Positions 7,065-20,527 of a DNA stretch of 64,000 nt are shown here, one piece after another. This stretch comes from Nocardioides donggukensis. Lineage in GTDB: Bacteria; Actinomycetota; Actinomycetes; Propionibacteriales; Nocardioidaceae. Position numbers and translations under genes: made by a program. The number at the start of each line of letters is the position of its first letter. Position 1 is the first letter of the stretch. The stretch spans positions 124,001 to 188,000 of the forward strand of contig NZ_JACYXZ010000002.1 of assembly GCF_014842875.1 (NCBI RefSeq). Reading direction: 5' to 3'. The notes below the pieces were generated by a model. It did not search any database. It saw only the letters and a list, made by a program, of their open reading frames with translations, and was not told the origin of the DNA.

Positions 7065-8258
7065 GTGCCTGTGCCCACCCTCCGCCGTCCCCACGGTCGC
7101 CCCCTCGGGACCCGCACCGGGTGGCTGCGACCCGTCGGCATGCTGGCCGCCGTCGCCCTGCTCGCGGCCGGCCTGGCGGGGGTGCCGGCCTCGGCCGGTG
7201 CCGCCCCACCGGACCGCTACAGCCCGCGGCCGGGGGTGATCTTCAACAAGCCGATCGGCACCCGCGCGAAGCAGTACCGGCTGTTCACCCACATCAACCG
7301 CTCCATCAACAGCGCACCGCGGCGCTCGGTGATCCGGATCGCGGTGTTCTCGTTCTCCGACATGCGCACGGCCGACAACCTGATCGCCGCGCACCGGCGC
7401 GGAGTGGCCGTGAAGCTGGTCTTCGACGACCACGCCGTGTGGGACGCCCAGCGCAAGCTCACCCGGGTCCTCGGCACGAACCCCAGGGCCCGGTCGTTCG
7501 CGGTGACCTGCGAGAAGAGCTGCCGCAGCACCGGCGGCGAGATGCACGGGAAGTTCTTCCAGTTCTACCGGACCGGCGGCGTCAAGCACGTGACGATGGT
7601 GGGCTCCAACAACCTGACCAGCCACAACGCCGAGCGCCAGTGGAGCGACCTGCTGACCTTCGCGCGGAACCGCGAGGTGTACCGGACCTTCCGCGGCTGG
7701 TTCAACGAGCTCAAGTGGGACACGCCCGTGGAGCGTCCCCGGATCGCCGAGCTGCACGACAAGCACCTGGTCCTGATCACGCCGAACAACGACGACGCCG
7801 AGGACGGCGACCCGGCGCTGAACGCGCTGCGCCCGGTGGTGTGCCGCTACGAGGACGGCGACCGGACCCGGTCGACCCGGGTGATGATCTCCGCGCACGC
7901 CTGGTTCGGCCCGCGCGGCCACCGGATCGGCCAGCGGGTCGCCCAGCTCGCCGACGAGGGCTGCCGGGTGCGGGTGTTCTACGCGGACGAGGCCTTCGGC
8001 AACGAGATCGAGAAGATGCTGCGGGCGACCTCGGCGACGCTGCGCACCTCACGGCACAAGGGGGTCCGGACCCACCAGAAGCTGCTGATCGTCCAGGGCC
8101 GCTACGGCGGCAACTCCGACGCGCACTACGCGTGGACCGGCTCCCACAACTGGACGCCGTGGGCCCTGAAGCTCGACGACATCATCGTGCGGACCGCACG
8201 GCGCAGCGTGGTGAAGGACTACATCCGGCACTTCGGGTGGATGTTCCGCAACGCCTGA
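7065..8258 (+). CDS. Secreted phospholipase D-like protein
   Basis: This 397-residue exported protein has a basic N-terminus and a hydrophobic core ending in ASAGAA, consistent with Sec cleavage near residue 47. It carries two HKD-type half-sites: MHGK with His161 and Lys163, followed by VGSNN, and HQK with His337 and Lys339, followed by TGSHNW. In both the classical Asp is replaced by downstream Ser/Asn positions, as in many bacterial PLD-superfamily proteins. It could act on phospholipid, another phosphodiester or nucleic acid outside the cell; the substrate cannot be told. GAGGAG lies 7 bases before GTG 7065. A long palindrome follows the gene. Confidence 0.85.
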   Translation: MPVPTLRRPHGRPLGTRTGWLRPVGMLAAVALLAAGLAGVPASAGAAPPDRYSPRPGVIFNKPIGTRAKQYRLFTHINRSINSAPRRSVIRIAVFSFSDMRTADNLIAAHRRGVAVKLVFDDHAVWDAQRKLTRVLGTNPRARSFAVTCEKSCRSTGGEMHGKFFQFYRTGGVKHVTMVGSNNLTSHNAERQWSDLLTFARNREVYRTFRGWFNELKWDTPVERPRIAELHDKHLVLITPNNDDAEDGDPALNALRPVVCRYEDGDRTRSTRVMISAHAWFGPRGHRIGQRVAQLADEGCRVRVFYADEAFGNEIEKMLRATSATLRTSRHKGVRTHQKLLIVQGRYGGNSDAHYAWTGSHNWTPWALKLDDIIVRTARRSVVKDYIRHFGWMFRNA

Positions 8259-8296
8259 GCGGGAGAGCCGCTCGGCCTTCACCCGGTCTCGGCGCG

Positions 8297-8354
8297 TCAG
8301 GCTCTACGTTCTGCAGGTTCTACGGCCCCAGAACCTGCAGAACGTAGAGCCTGA
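8297..8354. repeat. Dispersed palindromic repeat, copy 1 (perfect 25-bp arms)
   Basis: Bases 8297-8321 are the exact reverse complement of 8330-8354, around an 8-base loop. The core reads CTCTACGTTCTGCAGGTTC. It lies between two convergent genes and ends 2 bases before the stop of the minus-strand hydrolase. A diverged copy is at 59206-59263, so this is a repeat family and not only a local terminator, although it may act as a bidirectional one. No T-run is present. Confidence 0.85.
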
Positions 8355-8356
8355 CC

Positions 8357-9031
8357 TCACCAGCCGCGCTCGCGCCACTCGGCCAGGTGCGGCCGCTCGT
8401 CGCCGAGCCGGCCGTCGTTGCCGTGACCGGGGTAGAACCAGGTGTCGTCGGGCAGCCGGTCGAACACCTTGGTCTCGACCTCGTGCACCAGCGTGGCGAA
8501 GGCCTGCTCGTCGCCGAAGGTGTTGCCGACACCGCCGGGAAACAGCGAGTCGCCGGTGAACAGGTGCGCGTGCCCGTCCGGGTCGGCGTACAGCAGCGCC
8601 ACCGAGCCGGGGGTGTGCCCGGCGATCGCCAGCACCTCCAGGCTCTGGTCGCCGACCACGATCCGGTCGCCGTGCTGGAGCCGGACGTCGACGGCGATGC
8701 CGGTCTGCTCGGAGATCGCGTCCGCGTCCGGCGCCCCGGCGTACGTCGTCGCGCCGGTCGCCGCGACCACCTCGGCCAGGCCGCGGTGGTGGTCCCAGTG
8801 CTGGTGGGTGGTCACCACCCCCTCGAGCGCCGCGTCGCACAGCCGCAGCAGCGCCGCGGCGTCGTCGGCCGCGTCGACCAGCACCGACTCGCCGGTGGAC
8901 CGGCAGGTCAGCAGGTAGCAGTTGTTGGACATCTGCGGGTCGACGGCGAGCTTGGTGATCCTGAGGTGGGGGAGCTCCCGGACGTCCGGGGCCCCGCCCG
9001 GCGTCACGTCGCCGGTGTACGTCGTGTCCAT
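8357..9031 (-). CDS. Metallo-beta-lactamase-fold hydrolase (glyoxalase II-like)
   Basis: The 224-residue protein has the metal-binding set of the glyoxalase II branch: THQHWDH (HxHxDH), AGHTPGS, FTGDSLF and a late PGHG. It probably hydrolyses a thioester or related small molecule in the cytoplasm. A mycothiol conjugate is plausible in an actinobacterium, but no residue proves it. ATG 9031 is preferred over an upstream GTG because TACGCT lies 6 bases before it on the minus strand, and the protein MDTTYTGD then begins cleanly. Its 5' end overlaps the stop of the upstream MDMPI-fold gene by 28 bases. Confidence 0.85.
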   Translation of the reverse strand: MDTTYTGDVTPGGAPDVRELPHLRITKLAVDPQMSNNCYLLTCRSTGESVLVDAADDAAALLRLCDAALEGVVTTHQHWDHHRGLAEVVAATGATTYAGAPDADAISEQTGIAVDVRLQHGDRIVVGDQSLEVLAIAGHTPGSVALLYADPDGHAHLFTGDSLFPGGVGNTFGDEQAFATLVHEVETKVFDRLPDDTWFYPGHGNDGRLGDERPHLAEWRERGW

Positions 9032-9711
9032 GGGCCCAGCGTAGGCAACTCCCCGTCGGTGGTGAGGCCGCGGCCCTCCCCGCGACCGAGCAGCCACCAG
9101 GTCAGGTCGGCCCGGCTGCCGGTCACCGCCGGGCCGTAGCCGCTGCCGATCAGGACGTCACCGTCGGGTGTGCGCAGCATCATCGAGGGACCGTCCTGGC
9201 GGTCGTCGACGACGGTGTTGAACGCCCGGTCGAGGAACGCGTCCGGCCAGTCGCCCGGGCCGTAGTCGCACCCGAGGTCGGCGTGGTGGATCTCCACCTC
9301 GAACAGCCGCATCCCCACCGAAGCCGCGGCGGTGAGGCGGCGGCCGCCGGGGAAGAGCTCGAGGACCGCGTCCGGGTCCGGTGCGTGCTCGGCGGCATCC
9401 CGCCACCGTCCGCAGGCATCGAGGGAGAACTCCCGCAGGTCGTCGGCGGGGAGCGCCGCGGTCTCCTCGATGCCGGCCTCACGGGCCTCGGGGGAGTCGT
9501 AGACCGGCACCGGCGCGGACCGCCGGGCGCCGTCCAGGGCCCGGGTGAAGCCCAGGGCGTGCCGGGCCAGGTGCGCGACGACGTGGGCGCGGCTCCATCC
9601 CGGCAGCAGGCTGGGCTCGGCCAGGCTCTCCGATGTCAGCCCGTCGAGGGTGCGCAGGTACCGTGTGGTGGCGTCGTACACCTCGGTGAGGTCGGGCTGC
9701 GGATCGTCCAT
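9004..9711 (-). CDS. Mycothiol-dependent maleylpyruvate isomerase/DinB-fold protein
   Basis: This 235-residue protein has the N-terminal MDMPI signature, including [17 protein letters not shown], where the first and last His would bind a metal together with [10 protein letters not shown]. Members act as mycothiol-dependent isomerases or transferases, but most copies have no known substrate. The C-terminal part ([22 protein letters not shown]) matches the small MDMPI C-domain pattern. It is transcribed with the overlapping hydrolase gene downstream; both folds occur in mycothiol-linked detoxification. ATG 9711 is the only good start. uvrA is divergent, with its LexA box about 40 bases away. 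Confidence 0.75.
   Translation of the reverse strand: MDDPQPDLTEVYDATTRYLRTLDGLTSESLAEPSLLPGWSRAHVVAHLARHALGFTRALDGARRSAPVPVYDSPEAREAGIEETAALPADDLREFSLDACGRWRDAAEHAPDPDAVLELFPGGRRLTAAASVGMRLFEVEIHHADLGCDYGPGDWPDAFLDRAFNTVVDDRQDGPSMMLRTPDGDVLIGSGYGPAVTGSRADLTWWLLGRGEGRGLTTDGELPTLGPWTRRTPAT
9038..9043 (-). promoter_or_regulatory. Leaderless -10 (TACGCT, minus strand)
   Basis: On the minus strand TACGCT is followed by six bases and ATG 9031. It lies inside the 3' end of the upstream gene, giving the hydrolase a possible promoter of its own. Confidence 0.45.
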
Positions 9712-9747
9712 GGGCGAAGCCTTCCACGCCGGTCACCGCGCGTCGAA

Positions 9748-9761
9748 CGAACACCTGTTCG
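9748..9761. promoter_or_regulatory. LexA (SOS) box upstream of uvrA
   Basis: CGAACACCTGTTCG has perfect 5-bp arms and matches the actinobacterial/Bacillus-type consensus GAAC-N4-GTTC. It ends 10 bases before the uvrA -10, so bound LexA would block RNA polymerase. Confidence 0.75.
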
Positions 9762-9771
9762 ACTGCGCGGC

Positions 9772-9777
9772 TAGGAT
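9772..9777 (+). promoter_or_regulatory. -10 element (TAGGAT) of uvrA
   Basis: TAGGAT lies 64 bases before ATG 9842, giving a leader of about 57 bases. The LexA box overlaps the -35 region. Confidence 0.5.
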
Positions 9778-9841
9778 GTCCGCGACGCAGCAGTCCCGCA
9801 CTCGTCCCCGTCCGCCCGCCCCACCAGGAACCGCTACCACC

Positions 9842-12706
<2,865 letters not shown>

Positions 12707-12711
12707 GGGCC

Positions 12712-13158
12712 ATGAGCCTGAATCGCCGCCATGTCCTCGGCTCCGGGGCCGTCCTCGGTCTGTCGCTTCCGGTCCTCGCCGCCTGCGGCGGCGACAGTGG
12801 CGACGGGGGCGACAGCAGCGGCGCCGACTCGGGGGCGGACTCCGGTTCCGGCGACGGCGGCGGTGACGCGCCGGACGCCGGCTCGTCGCTGGCCAGCACC
12901 GACCAGGTGCCGGTCGGGGGTGGCGTCATCCTCGCCGAGGTGGTGCTGACCCAGCCCACCGAGGGGGAGTTCAAGGCGTTCACCAACGTCTGCACCCACC
13001 AGGGCTGCAAGGTGAGCTCGGTCGAGACCACGATCAACTGCCAGTGCCACGGCAGCGCGTTCTCGATCACCGACGGGTCGGTCGAGGCCGGGCCCGCGAA
13101 CGCGCCTCTCGAGGAGGTCGCGATCACCGTCGACGGCGACGAGATCAGCACCGCCTGA
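12712..13158 (+). CDS. Rieske 2Fe-2S lipoprotein
   Basis: The 148-residue protein begins with a twin-arginine-like NRRHVLG and ends its signal with the lipobox LAAC (Cys25), so it is probably Tat-exported and lipid-anchored. A Ser/Asp/Gly-rich linker of about 45 residues follows. The Rieske cluster ligands are Cys94-x-His96 and Cys110-x-x-His113, and Cys99 and Cys112 match the disulfide pair of respiratory Rieske proteins (CTHQGC, CQCHGS). It is too short to be QcrA and has no membrane anchor beyond the lipid. Its electron partner is unknown. The gene starts 6 bases after uvrA; a TACTCT hexamer overlapping the uvrA stop could give it a leaderless start. Confidence 0.88.
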   Translation: MSLNRRHVLGSGAVLGLSLPVLAACGGDSGDGGDSSGADSGADSGSGDGGGDAPDAGSSLASTDQVPVGGGVILAEVVLTQPTEGEFKAFTNVCTHQGCKVSSVETTINCQCHGSAFSITDGSVEAGPANAPLEEVAITVDGDEISTA

Positions 13159-13196
13159 CCTCGCGCACCACCACCGCCGACGTCGGTGCGTCCCCG

Positions 13197-13202
13197 TAGG
13201 GT
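13197..13202 (+). promoter_or_regulatory. Leaderless -10 (TAGGGT) of uvrC
   Basis: TAGGGT is followed by six bases and GTG 13209. It heads the uvrC-rapZ-yvcK-whiA run. Confidence 0.6.
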
Positions 13203-13208
13203 TGGGGC

Positions 13209-15218
13209 GTGGCCGGCTCCCGTTCTCCGTTGTCCTACCGCCCCGAGCCGGGGTCGATCCCGACCCAGCCCGGCGTGTACCGGTTCCGGGACTCCCAGCA
13301 GCGGGTCGTCTACGTCGGCAAGGCGAAGAACCTCCGCGCCCGGCTGTCGTCGTACTTCCAGGACGTCGGGCACCTGCACCCGCGCACGGCGACGATGGTG
13401 ACCACCGCCGCGAGCGTGGAGTGGACGGTGGTCAACACCGAGGTCGAGGCGCTCCAGCTGGAGTACTCCTGGATCAAGGAGTTCGACCCCCGCTTCAACG
13501 TGAAGTACCGCGACGACAAGTCCTACCCGTGGCTGGCGGTCACGATGGACGAGGAGTTCCCGCGGGTGATGGTCGGTCGCGGCGCCAAGAAGAAGGGGTG
13601 GCGCTACTTCGGCCCGTACAGCCACGCCTGGGCGATCCGGGAGACCGTCGACCTGCTGCTCCGGGTGTTCCCGATGCGCTCGTGCAGCAAGGGCGTCTTC
13701 AACCGGTCCGCCCAGATCGGCCGACCCTGCCTGCTCGGCTACATCGACAAGTGCTCGGCCCCCTGCGTCGGCAGCGTCAGCGCCGAGGAGCACCGGGCGA
13801 TCGTCGACGACTTCTGCGACTTCATGGGTGGCCGCACCAGCGCCTTCCTCAAGCGCGTCGAGAAGCAGATGTACGCCGCCTCGCAGGCCCAGGACTACGA
13901 GAGGGCGGCCCGGCTCCGCGACGACCTCGGCGCGCTGAACAAGGCGCTGGAGAAGCAGGCCGTCGTGCTCGGCGACGGCACCGACGCCGACGTCGTGGCC
14001 CTCGCCGAGGACCCGCTCGAGGTGGCGGTGCAGATCTTCTACGTCCGCGGCGGTCGGATCCGCGGGCAGCGCGGCTGGGTGGCCGACCGGGTCGAGGAGG
14101 GCGGCACGGACGTGCTCGTCGAGCACTTCCTCCTCCAGCTCTACGCCGGCGAGGAGGGGGACTCCATCCCGCGCGAGATCCTGGTGCCGACGCTTCCCCC
14201 GGACCCGGTCACGCTGGAGACGCTGCTCGAGGAGCGACGCGGCGGCCGGGTCTCGATCCGGGTCCCGCAGCGCGGCGACAAGCGCACTCTCCAGGAGACC
14301 GTGGCCCGCAACGCCAGCCAGTCCCTGGTCCTGCACAAGACCCGCCGCGCCAGCGACCTCACCACCCGCAACCGGGCGCTCGAGGAGATCCAGCAGGCGC
14401 TGGAGCTGCCCGAGGTGCCGCTGCGGATCGAGTGCTACGACGTGTCGAACCTCCAGGGCACCGAGGTGGTGGCCAGCATGGTGGTCTTCGAGGACGGGTT
14501 GGCCCGCAAGGGCGAGTACCGCCGGTTCGTGATCCGCGGGGTCGAGGGCCAGAACGACGTGGCGTCGATGCACGAGGTGATCACCCGACGCTTCCGCCGA
14601 CTGCTCGACGAGCGGGCCCGCACCGGCGACCTCGAGCCGGTCGGCGACGGGGGAGCGGAAGCCGGCGAGTCGGGGCCGATGCTGGTCGACCCCGAGACCG
14701 GGCGGCCCCGGAAGTTCGCCTACGCGCCGGGCCTGGTCGTGGTGGACGGCGGCCCGCCGCAGGTGGCCGCCGCCGCCCGCGCGCTCGACGAGCTCGGCAT
14801 CGACGACATCCCGGTGTGCGGGCTGGCCAAGCGGCTCGAGGAGGTGTGGCTGCCGGGCTCGGTGGAGGGCTCGGAGGAGCCGGTGATCCTCCCGCGCAGC
14901 TCCGAGGGGCTCTACCTGCTCCAGCGGATCCGGGACGAGGCACACCGGTTCGCGATCACCCACCACCGCGGCCGCCGGTCGAAGACGATGGTGGAGAGCG
15001 TCCTGGACGACGTCCCCGGCCTGGGCGAGGTCCGCCGCCGGACGCTGATCAAGCACTTCGGGTCGCTGCGCAAGCTGCGGGCCGCGACCGTGGAGGAGAT
15101 CGCCACCGTGCCCGGCATCGGACCGACCACCGCGTCGGCCATCAAGGATGCGGTCGCTGCCGGGAGCGGCCAGACTGTCGCCGTCAACACCGCGACCGGA
15201 GAGATCGAGGAGAGCTGA
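13209..15218 (+). CDS. uvrC: Excinuclease ABC subunit C
   Basis: UvrC makes the two incisions around a lesion marked by UvrA and UvrB. The 669-residue protein has the GIY-YIG nuclease at the N-terminus (GVYRFRD...[18 protein letters not shown]), a UVR helix around residue 225 ([14 protein letters not shown]), the UvrC RNase H-like domain with [24 protein letters not shown] and HRFAITHHR, and a C-terminal helix-hairpin-helix ([17 protein letters not shown]). An acidic insert with an extra Gly-Glu stretch lies near residue 475. The stop TGA overlaps the rapZ start ATG by one base. Confidence 0.98.
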   Translation: MAGSRSPLSYRPEPGSIPTQPGVYRFRDSQQRVVYVGKAKNLRARLSSYFQDVGHLHPRTATMVTTAASVEWTVVNTEVEALQLEYSWIKEFDPRFNVKYRDDKSYPWLAVTMDEEFPRVMVGRGAKKKGWRYFGPYSHAWAIRETVDLLLRVFPMRSCSKGVFNRSAQIGRPCLLGYIDKCSAPCVGSVSAEEHRAIVDDFCDFMGGRTSAFLKRVEKQMYAASQAQDYERAARLRDDLGALNKALEKQAVVLGDGTDADVVALAEDPLEVAVQIFYVRGGRIRGQRGWVADRVEEGGTDVLVEHFLLQLYAGEEGDSIPREILVPTLPPDPVTLETLLEERRGGRVSIRVPQRGDKRTLQETVARNASQSLVLHKTRRASDLTTRNRALEEIQQALELPEVPLRIECYDVSNLQGTEVVASMVVFEDGLARKGEYRRFVIRGVEGQNDVASMHEVITRRFRRLLDERARTGDLEPVGDGGAEAGESGPMLVDPETGRPRKFAYAPGLVVVDGGPPQVAAAARALDELGIDDIPVCGLAKRLEEVWLPGSVEGSEEPVILPRSSEGLYLLQRIRDEAHRFAITHHRGRRSKTMVESVLDDVPGLGEVRRRTLIKHFGSLRKLRAATVEEIATVPGIGPTTASAIKDAVAAGSGQTVAVNTATGEIEES

Positions 15219-16111
15219 TGACCCCAGCGGGGGATGTGGCAGGGACCGAGGAGCCGCGCGGCGAGCTGGTCGTGGTCACGGGCATGACCGGTGCCGGGCG
15301 GAGCACGGCCGCGAAGGAGCTGGAGGACCTCGGCTTCTACGTGGTGGACAACCTGCCGCCGACGCTGGTGCGCGACGTGGTCCGCCTGGTCGACGAGAGC
15401 AAGGGGGTGCGGATGCCGATCGCGGTGGTCGTCGACGTCCGGTCCGGCTCGTTCTTCGCCTCGCTCCAGGCCAACCTCGCCCAGGGCGCCACCGGGCGTC
15501 GGACCACGTTGCTGTTCCTCGAGGCCGACGACGACGTCCTGGTGCGACGCCAGGAGGCAGCCCGACGCCCGCACCCGCTGCAGCAGGGCGGCCGGCTGCT
15601 GGACGGGCTGCACCGTGAGCGGGTGGTCCTCGCGGACCTGCGGGGGGACGCGGACGTGGTGATCGACACCAGCAACCTCAACGTGCACCAGCTGACCGAC
15701 AAGGTCGCCGAGGCCTTCGGCACGCCGGAGACGGTCACGCTGAAGATCACCGTGGTCAGCTTCGGCTTCAAGTACGGCATCCCGGTCGACGCCGACTTCC
15801 TGGCCGACATGCGGTTCCTGCCGAACCCGTTCTGGGTCCCCGAGCTGCGGCCGCTGAACGGCCGCGACGAGGCGGTCTCGACGTACGTCCAGGGTCGCCC
15901 GGGCGCGACCGAGTTCCTCGACGGCTACGTGCCCCTGATCGGTGGTGTCGCGGCCGGCTACCTGCGCGAGGGCAAGCGCTTCATGACGGTGGCCGTGGGG
16001 TGCACCGGCGGCAAGCACCGCAGCGTGGCCATGACCGAGGAGATCACCCGCCGGCTGGTCGCCGAGGGGTACGACGCCCGCGCGACGCACCGCGACCTGG
16101 GCAGGGAGTGA
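15218..16111 (+). CDS. rapZ: RNase adapter / nucleotide-binding protein RapZ
   Basis: This 297-residue P-loop protein has VVTGMTGAGRSTAAKELEDL (Walker A with Arg in place of Lys, which I recall from other actinobacterial members), YVVDNLPPTL, a C-terminal SFGFKYGIPVDADFLADMR and the GCTGGKHRSVA loop. In E. coli RapZ binds GlmZ RNA and controls glucosamine-6-phosphate synthesis; in actinobacteria the role is less clear but the gene is always tied to yvcK and whiA. ATG 15218 overlaps the uvrC stop (TGATG), and the stop lies 7 bases before yvcK, so it is translationally coupled. Confidence 0.95.
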   Translation: MTPAGDVAGTEEPRGELVVVTGMTGAGRSTAAKELEDLGFYVVDNLPPTLVRDVVRLVDESKGVRMPIAVVVDVRSGSFFASLQANLAQGATGRRTTLLFLEADDDVLVRRQEAARRPHPLQQGGRLLDGLHRERVVLADLRGDADVVIDTSNLNVHQLTDKVAEAFGTPETVTLKITVVSFGFKYGIPVDADFLADMRFLPNPFWVPELRPLNGRDEAVSTYVQGRPGATEFLDGYVPLIGGVAAGYLREGKRFMTVAVGCTGGKHRSVAMTEEITRRLVAEGYDARATHRDLGRE

Positions 16112-16118
16112 GCGTCGG

Positions 16119-17093
16119 GTGACCGACCCGGAGGGCCCGTCGGTCGTCGCCCTCGGCGGCGGTCACGGCCTGCACGCCACGCTGTCCGCGCTCCGCCGGG
16201 TCACCGGCGACGTCACCGCCGTGGTCACCGTGGCCGACAACGGCGGCTCGTCGGGCCGGTTGCGCGGCGAGTTCGGGGTGTTGCCGCCCGGGGACCTGCG
16301 CATGGCCCTGGCCGCCCTGTGCGGCGACGACGACTGGGGGCAGACCTGGGCGCGGGTGCTGCAGCACCGCTTCGACGGCCAGGGGGAGATGAAGGGCCAC
16401 GTCGTCGGGAACCTGCTCATCGTGGCGCTCTGGGAGCTGCTCGGCGAGCACGTCGACGGGTTGGACTGGGTAGCTCGGCTCCTCGACGCCCGGGGCCGGG
16501 TGCTGCCGATGGCGATCACGCCCATGGACATCACCGCGGAGGTGCGCGGCGCCGACCCGGCCGAGCCGGACCGGGTCAGCCTGGTCCGCGGGCAGGTGCA
16601 GGTGGCCACGACCGCAGGCAGGCTGACCTCGATCAGGCTGGACCCGCCGGACCCGTCCGCGTGCCCCGAGGCGGTCGCGGCGGTGCGGGCGGCGGACTGG
16701 GTCGTGCTCGGCCCGGGCAGCTGGTACACCTCGGTGATCCCGCACCTGATGGTGCCCGACCTCCGCGCGGCGCTGGAGCAGACCGCGGCCCGCCGGCTGG
16801 TCGTGCTCAACCTCGGCGAGCAGACCGGCGAGACCAGCGGATACGGCCCGGAGGACCACCTCGGGGCGCTCTTCGAGCACGCCCCGGACCTGCGCGTGGA
16901 CGCCGTCCTGGTCGACCCCACCTCGGTGCGGGACCACGACCCGCTGGAGGGGGCGGTCGCCAGTGCCGGCGCCCGGCTGGTGGTGGCCGACGTGGCTCTC
17001 GGGGACGGCACGCCACGTCACGACCCGGTCAAGCTGTCCCGGGTCTGCGCACGGATCTTCGGGAATGTGTCAGGATCAGCCGCATGGCGATGA
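16119..17093 (+). CDS. yvcK: Gluconeogenesis factor YvcK/CofD-like
   Basis: The 324-residue protein belongs to the YvcK family, which binds UDP-GlcNAc and links carbon state to cell-wall synthesis and shape. Family marks are [17 protein letters not shown] at the N-terminus, [23 protein letters not shown] and [18 protein letters not shown]. CofD, the F420 lactate transferase, shares the fold but not this position between rapZ and whiA. The whiA start lies inside the last codons, so yvcK and whiA overlap by 10 bases. Confidence 0.95.
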   Translation: MTDPEGPSVVALGGGHGLHATLSALRRVTGDVTAVVTVADNGGSSGRLRGEFGVLPPGDLRMALAALCGDDDWGQTWARVLQHRFDGQGEMKGHVVGNLLIVALWELLGEHVDGLDWVARLLDARGRVLPMAITPMDITAEVRGADPAEPDRVSLVRGQVQVATTAGRLTSIRLDPPDPSACPEAVAAVRAADWVVLGPGSWYTSVIPHLMVPDLRAALEQTAARRLVVLNLGEQTGETSGYGPEDHLGALFEHAPDLRVDAVLVDPTSVRDHDPLEGAVASAGARLVVADVALGDGTPRHDPVKLSRVCARIFGNVSGSAAWR

Positions 17094-18070
17094 CAGCACA
17101 GGTGAAGTCTGAGCTGGCGAGCACCCAGGCCACGAAGACCTGCTGCCGCAAGGCCGAGGTCTCCACCACCCTCCGCTTCGCCGGTGGCCTGCACATCGTG
17201 AGCGGTCGGATCGTGGTCGAGGCGGAGCTGGACACCGGCGCCGCTGCCCGCCGCCTGCGCACCGACCTCGCGGAGGTCTTCGGGCACCCCTCCGAGGTCG
17301 CCGTCGTGCAGGGCAACGGGATCCGCAAGGGCAGCCGCTACGTGCTGCGCGTGGTCAAGGACGGCGAGGCGCTGGCCCGCCAGACCGGGCTGCTCGACCA
17401 GCGGGGCCGCCCGGTGCGCGGGCTGCCGCCCCAGGTCGTCTCCGGCGGTGGCTGCGACGCCGTCGCCGCCTGGCGCGGGGCCTTCCTCGCCCACGGCTCC
17501 CTGACCGAGCCGGGCCGGTCCTCCTCGCTCGAGGTGACCTGCCCGGGCCCTGAGGCCGCCCTCGCCCTCGTCGGCGTCGCCCGCCGGCTCGGCATCCAGG
17601 CCAAGGCGCGCGAGGTGCGCGGCGTGGACCGGGTGGTGATCCGCGACGGCGACGCCATCGGCGCCCTGCTGACCCGGCTCGGTGCGCACGAGTCGCTGAT
17701 GGCCTGGGAGGAGCGCCGGATGCGACGCGAGGTGCGGGCCACGGCCAACCGGCTCGCGAACTTCGACGACGCCAACCTGCGCCGCTCGGCCCGGGCCGCG
17801 GTCGCCGCCGGCGCCCGCGTGGAGCGGGCCCTGGAGATCCTGGCCGACGAGGTCCCCGACCACCTGAGGCTGGCCGGTCACCTGCGCCTGGAGCACAAGC
17901 AGGCCTCGCTGGAGGAGCTCGGGCAGCTGCACGAGCCGGTGCTCACCAAGGACGCGATCGCCGGCCGGATCCGCCGGCTGCTGGCCATGGCCGACAAGCG
18001 CGCCGAGGAGCTCGGCATCCCCGACACCGAGTCCTCGCTGACCGCGGAGATGCTGGCCGACGAGGGCTGA
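17084..18070 (+). CDS. whiA: Sporulation/division transcription regulator WhiA
   Basis: WhiA is a DNA-binding regulator related to LAGLIDADG homing endonucleases; in Streptomyces it works with WhiB in sporulation septation, and non-sporulating actinobacteria retain it. The 328-residue protein shows [10 protein letters not shown] at the N-terminus, the LAGLIDADG-like [17 protein letters not shown], and a C-terminal helix-turn-helix region ([18 protein letters not shown] to [16 protein letters not shown]). AGGA lies 8 bases before ATG 17084; an alternative ATG is two codons downstream. It closes the uvrC operon. Confidence 0.97.
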   Translation: MAMTAQVKSELASTQATKTCCRKAEVSTTLRFAGGLHIVSGRIVVEAELDTGAAARRLRTDLAEVFGHPSEVAVVQGNGIRKGSRYVLRVVKDGEALARQTGLLDQRGRPVRGLPPQVVSGGGCDAVAAWRGAFLAHGSLTEPGRSSSLEVTCPGPEAALALVGVARRLGIQAKAREVRGVDRVVIRDGDAIGALLTRLGAHESLMAWEERRMRREVRATANRLANFDDANLRRSARAAVAAGARVERALEILADEVPDHLRLAGHLRLEHKQASLEELGQLHEPVLTKDAIAGRIRRLLAMADKRAEELGIPDTESSLTAEMLADEG

Positions 18071-18091
18071 GCCCGGGGCCCGGCTCCGGGC
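18071..18091 (+). terminator. GC hairpin after whiA
   Basis: GCCCGG and CCGGGC form 6-bp arms around 9 bases directly after the whiA stop. There is no T-run, so termination is only likely by position. Confidence 0.35.
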
Positions 18092-18118
18092 GCCGCCGGT
18101 TACCGGCACGTACCGTGA

Positions 18119-19201
<1,083 letters not shown>

Positions 19202-19222
19202 CCGGCCCGGCAGGTCTTGGCA

Positions 19223-20455
19223 GTGGCAGACATGACGGGCACCAGCGGCCTCTCGGGCCTGACGACCGCCCTCGGGGGCAGCCTCCGCGGCAAGCGGGTG
19301 CTGGTCAGGTCCGACCTCAACGTGCCCCTGGACGGCAGCACGATCACCGACGACGGCCGGATCCGGGCCAGCGTCCCGACGATCCGGGCCCTGCTCGACG
19401 AGGGCGCCCGGGTGGTCGTGACCGCCCACCTCGGACGTCCGAAGGGCGCGCCGGACCCGGCGTACTCGCTGGCCCCGGTCGCCGGCCGACTCGGTGAGCT
19501 GCTCGGCGCCGAGGTGGCGTTCGCCACCGATACGGTGGGCGAGAGCGCCCGGGCGACCGTCGCCGGGCTCGGCGACGGCCAGGTCGCGGTGCTGGAGAAC
19601 GTGCGGTTCAACGCGGGGGAGACCAGCAAGGACGACGGCGAGCGGGCCGCGTTCGCCGACGCGCTGGCCGGTCTCGCCGACGCGTTCGTCAGTGACGGCT
19701 TCGGAGTGGTGCACCGCAAGCAGGCCTCGGTGTACGACGTCGCGCAGCGCCTGCCGCACGCGATGGGCACCCTGGTCGGCACCGAGATCGACGTGCTGCG
19801 CCGGCTCACCGAGGACCCGGAGCGGCCCTACGCGGTCGTGCTGGGCGGCTCGAAGGTCTCCGACAAGCTCGGCGTCATCGACAACCTCCTCGGCAAGGCG
19901 GACCGACTGCTCATCGGGGGTGGCATGGTGTTCACCTTCCTCGCCGCCCAGGGCCACGAGGTCGGCAGGAGCCTGCTCGAGGCGGACCAGCTCGACGTCT
20001 GCCGCGCCTACCTGACCCGGGCCGAGGAGAGCGGGGTGCAGATCCTGCTGCCCACGGACGTGGTCGTCGACACCGCCTTCCCCTCGGGTGACCGGGAGCC
20101 GGAGCCCCGGGTGGTGCCGGCCGACCGGATCCCCGCCGACAGCCTCGGCCTCGACATCGGGCCGGAGTCCGCAGCCGCCTTCGCGGCGGCGCTGGCCGAC
20201 GCCCGGACGGTGTTCTGGAACGGTCCCATGGGGGTCTTCGAGACCGACGCGTTCGCGGGCGGCACCCGCGCCGTGGCGCAGGCCCTCACCCGGATCGACG
20301 GCCTGTCGGTCGTCGGCGGGGGCGACTCCGCGGCGGCGGTCCGGCAGCTCGGTTTTGACGAGGCCGCATTCGGGCACATCAGCACCGGGGGCGGCGCCAG
20401 CCTGGAGTACCTCGAGGGCCGGGAGCTGCCCGGCATCCAGGTCCTGGACGCCTGA
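19223..20455 (+). CDS. pgk: Phosphoglycerate kinase
   Basis: PGK makes ATP from 1,3-bisphosphoglycerate. The protein of about 410 residues has [15 protein letters not shown] near the N-terminus, the Arg-rich [35 protein letters not shown] and the C-terminal [10 protein letters not shown] and [11 protein letters not shown] nucleotide loops. The start is uncertain among TTG 19217, GTG 19223 and ATG 19232; AGG at 19212 fits 19223 best. Confidence 0.97.
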   Translation: MADMTGTSGLSGLTTALGGSLRGKRVLVRSDLNVPLDGSTITDDGRIRASVPTIRALLDEGARVVVTAHLGRPKGAPDPAYSLAPVAGRLGELLGAEVAFATDTVGESARATVAGLGDGQVAVLENVRFNAGETSKDDGERAAFADALAGLADAFVSDGFGVVHRKQASVYDVAQRLPHAMGTLVGTEIDVLRRLTEDPERPYAVVLGGSKVSDKLGVIDNLLGKADRLLIGGGMVFTFLAAQGHEVGRSLLEADQLDVCRAYLTRAEESGVQILLPTDVVVDTAFPSGDREPEPRVVPADRIPADSLGLDIGPESAAAFAAALADARTVFWNGPMGVFETDAFAGGTRAVAQALTRIDGLSVVGGGDSAAAVRQLGFDEAAFGHISTGGGASLEYLEGRELPGIQVLDA

Positions 20456-20527
20456 GCCCGGCCCGTCCCGCCCTGTCCGTCCCGCCCCGCCACCTCGAGC
20501 CCGTCGAGCCGCACACCAAGGAGCCCC

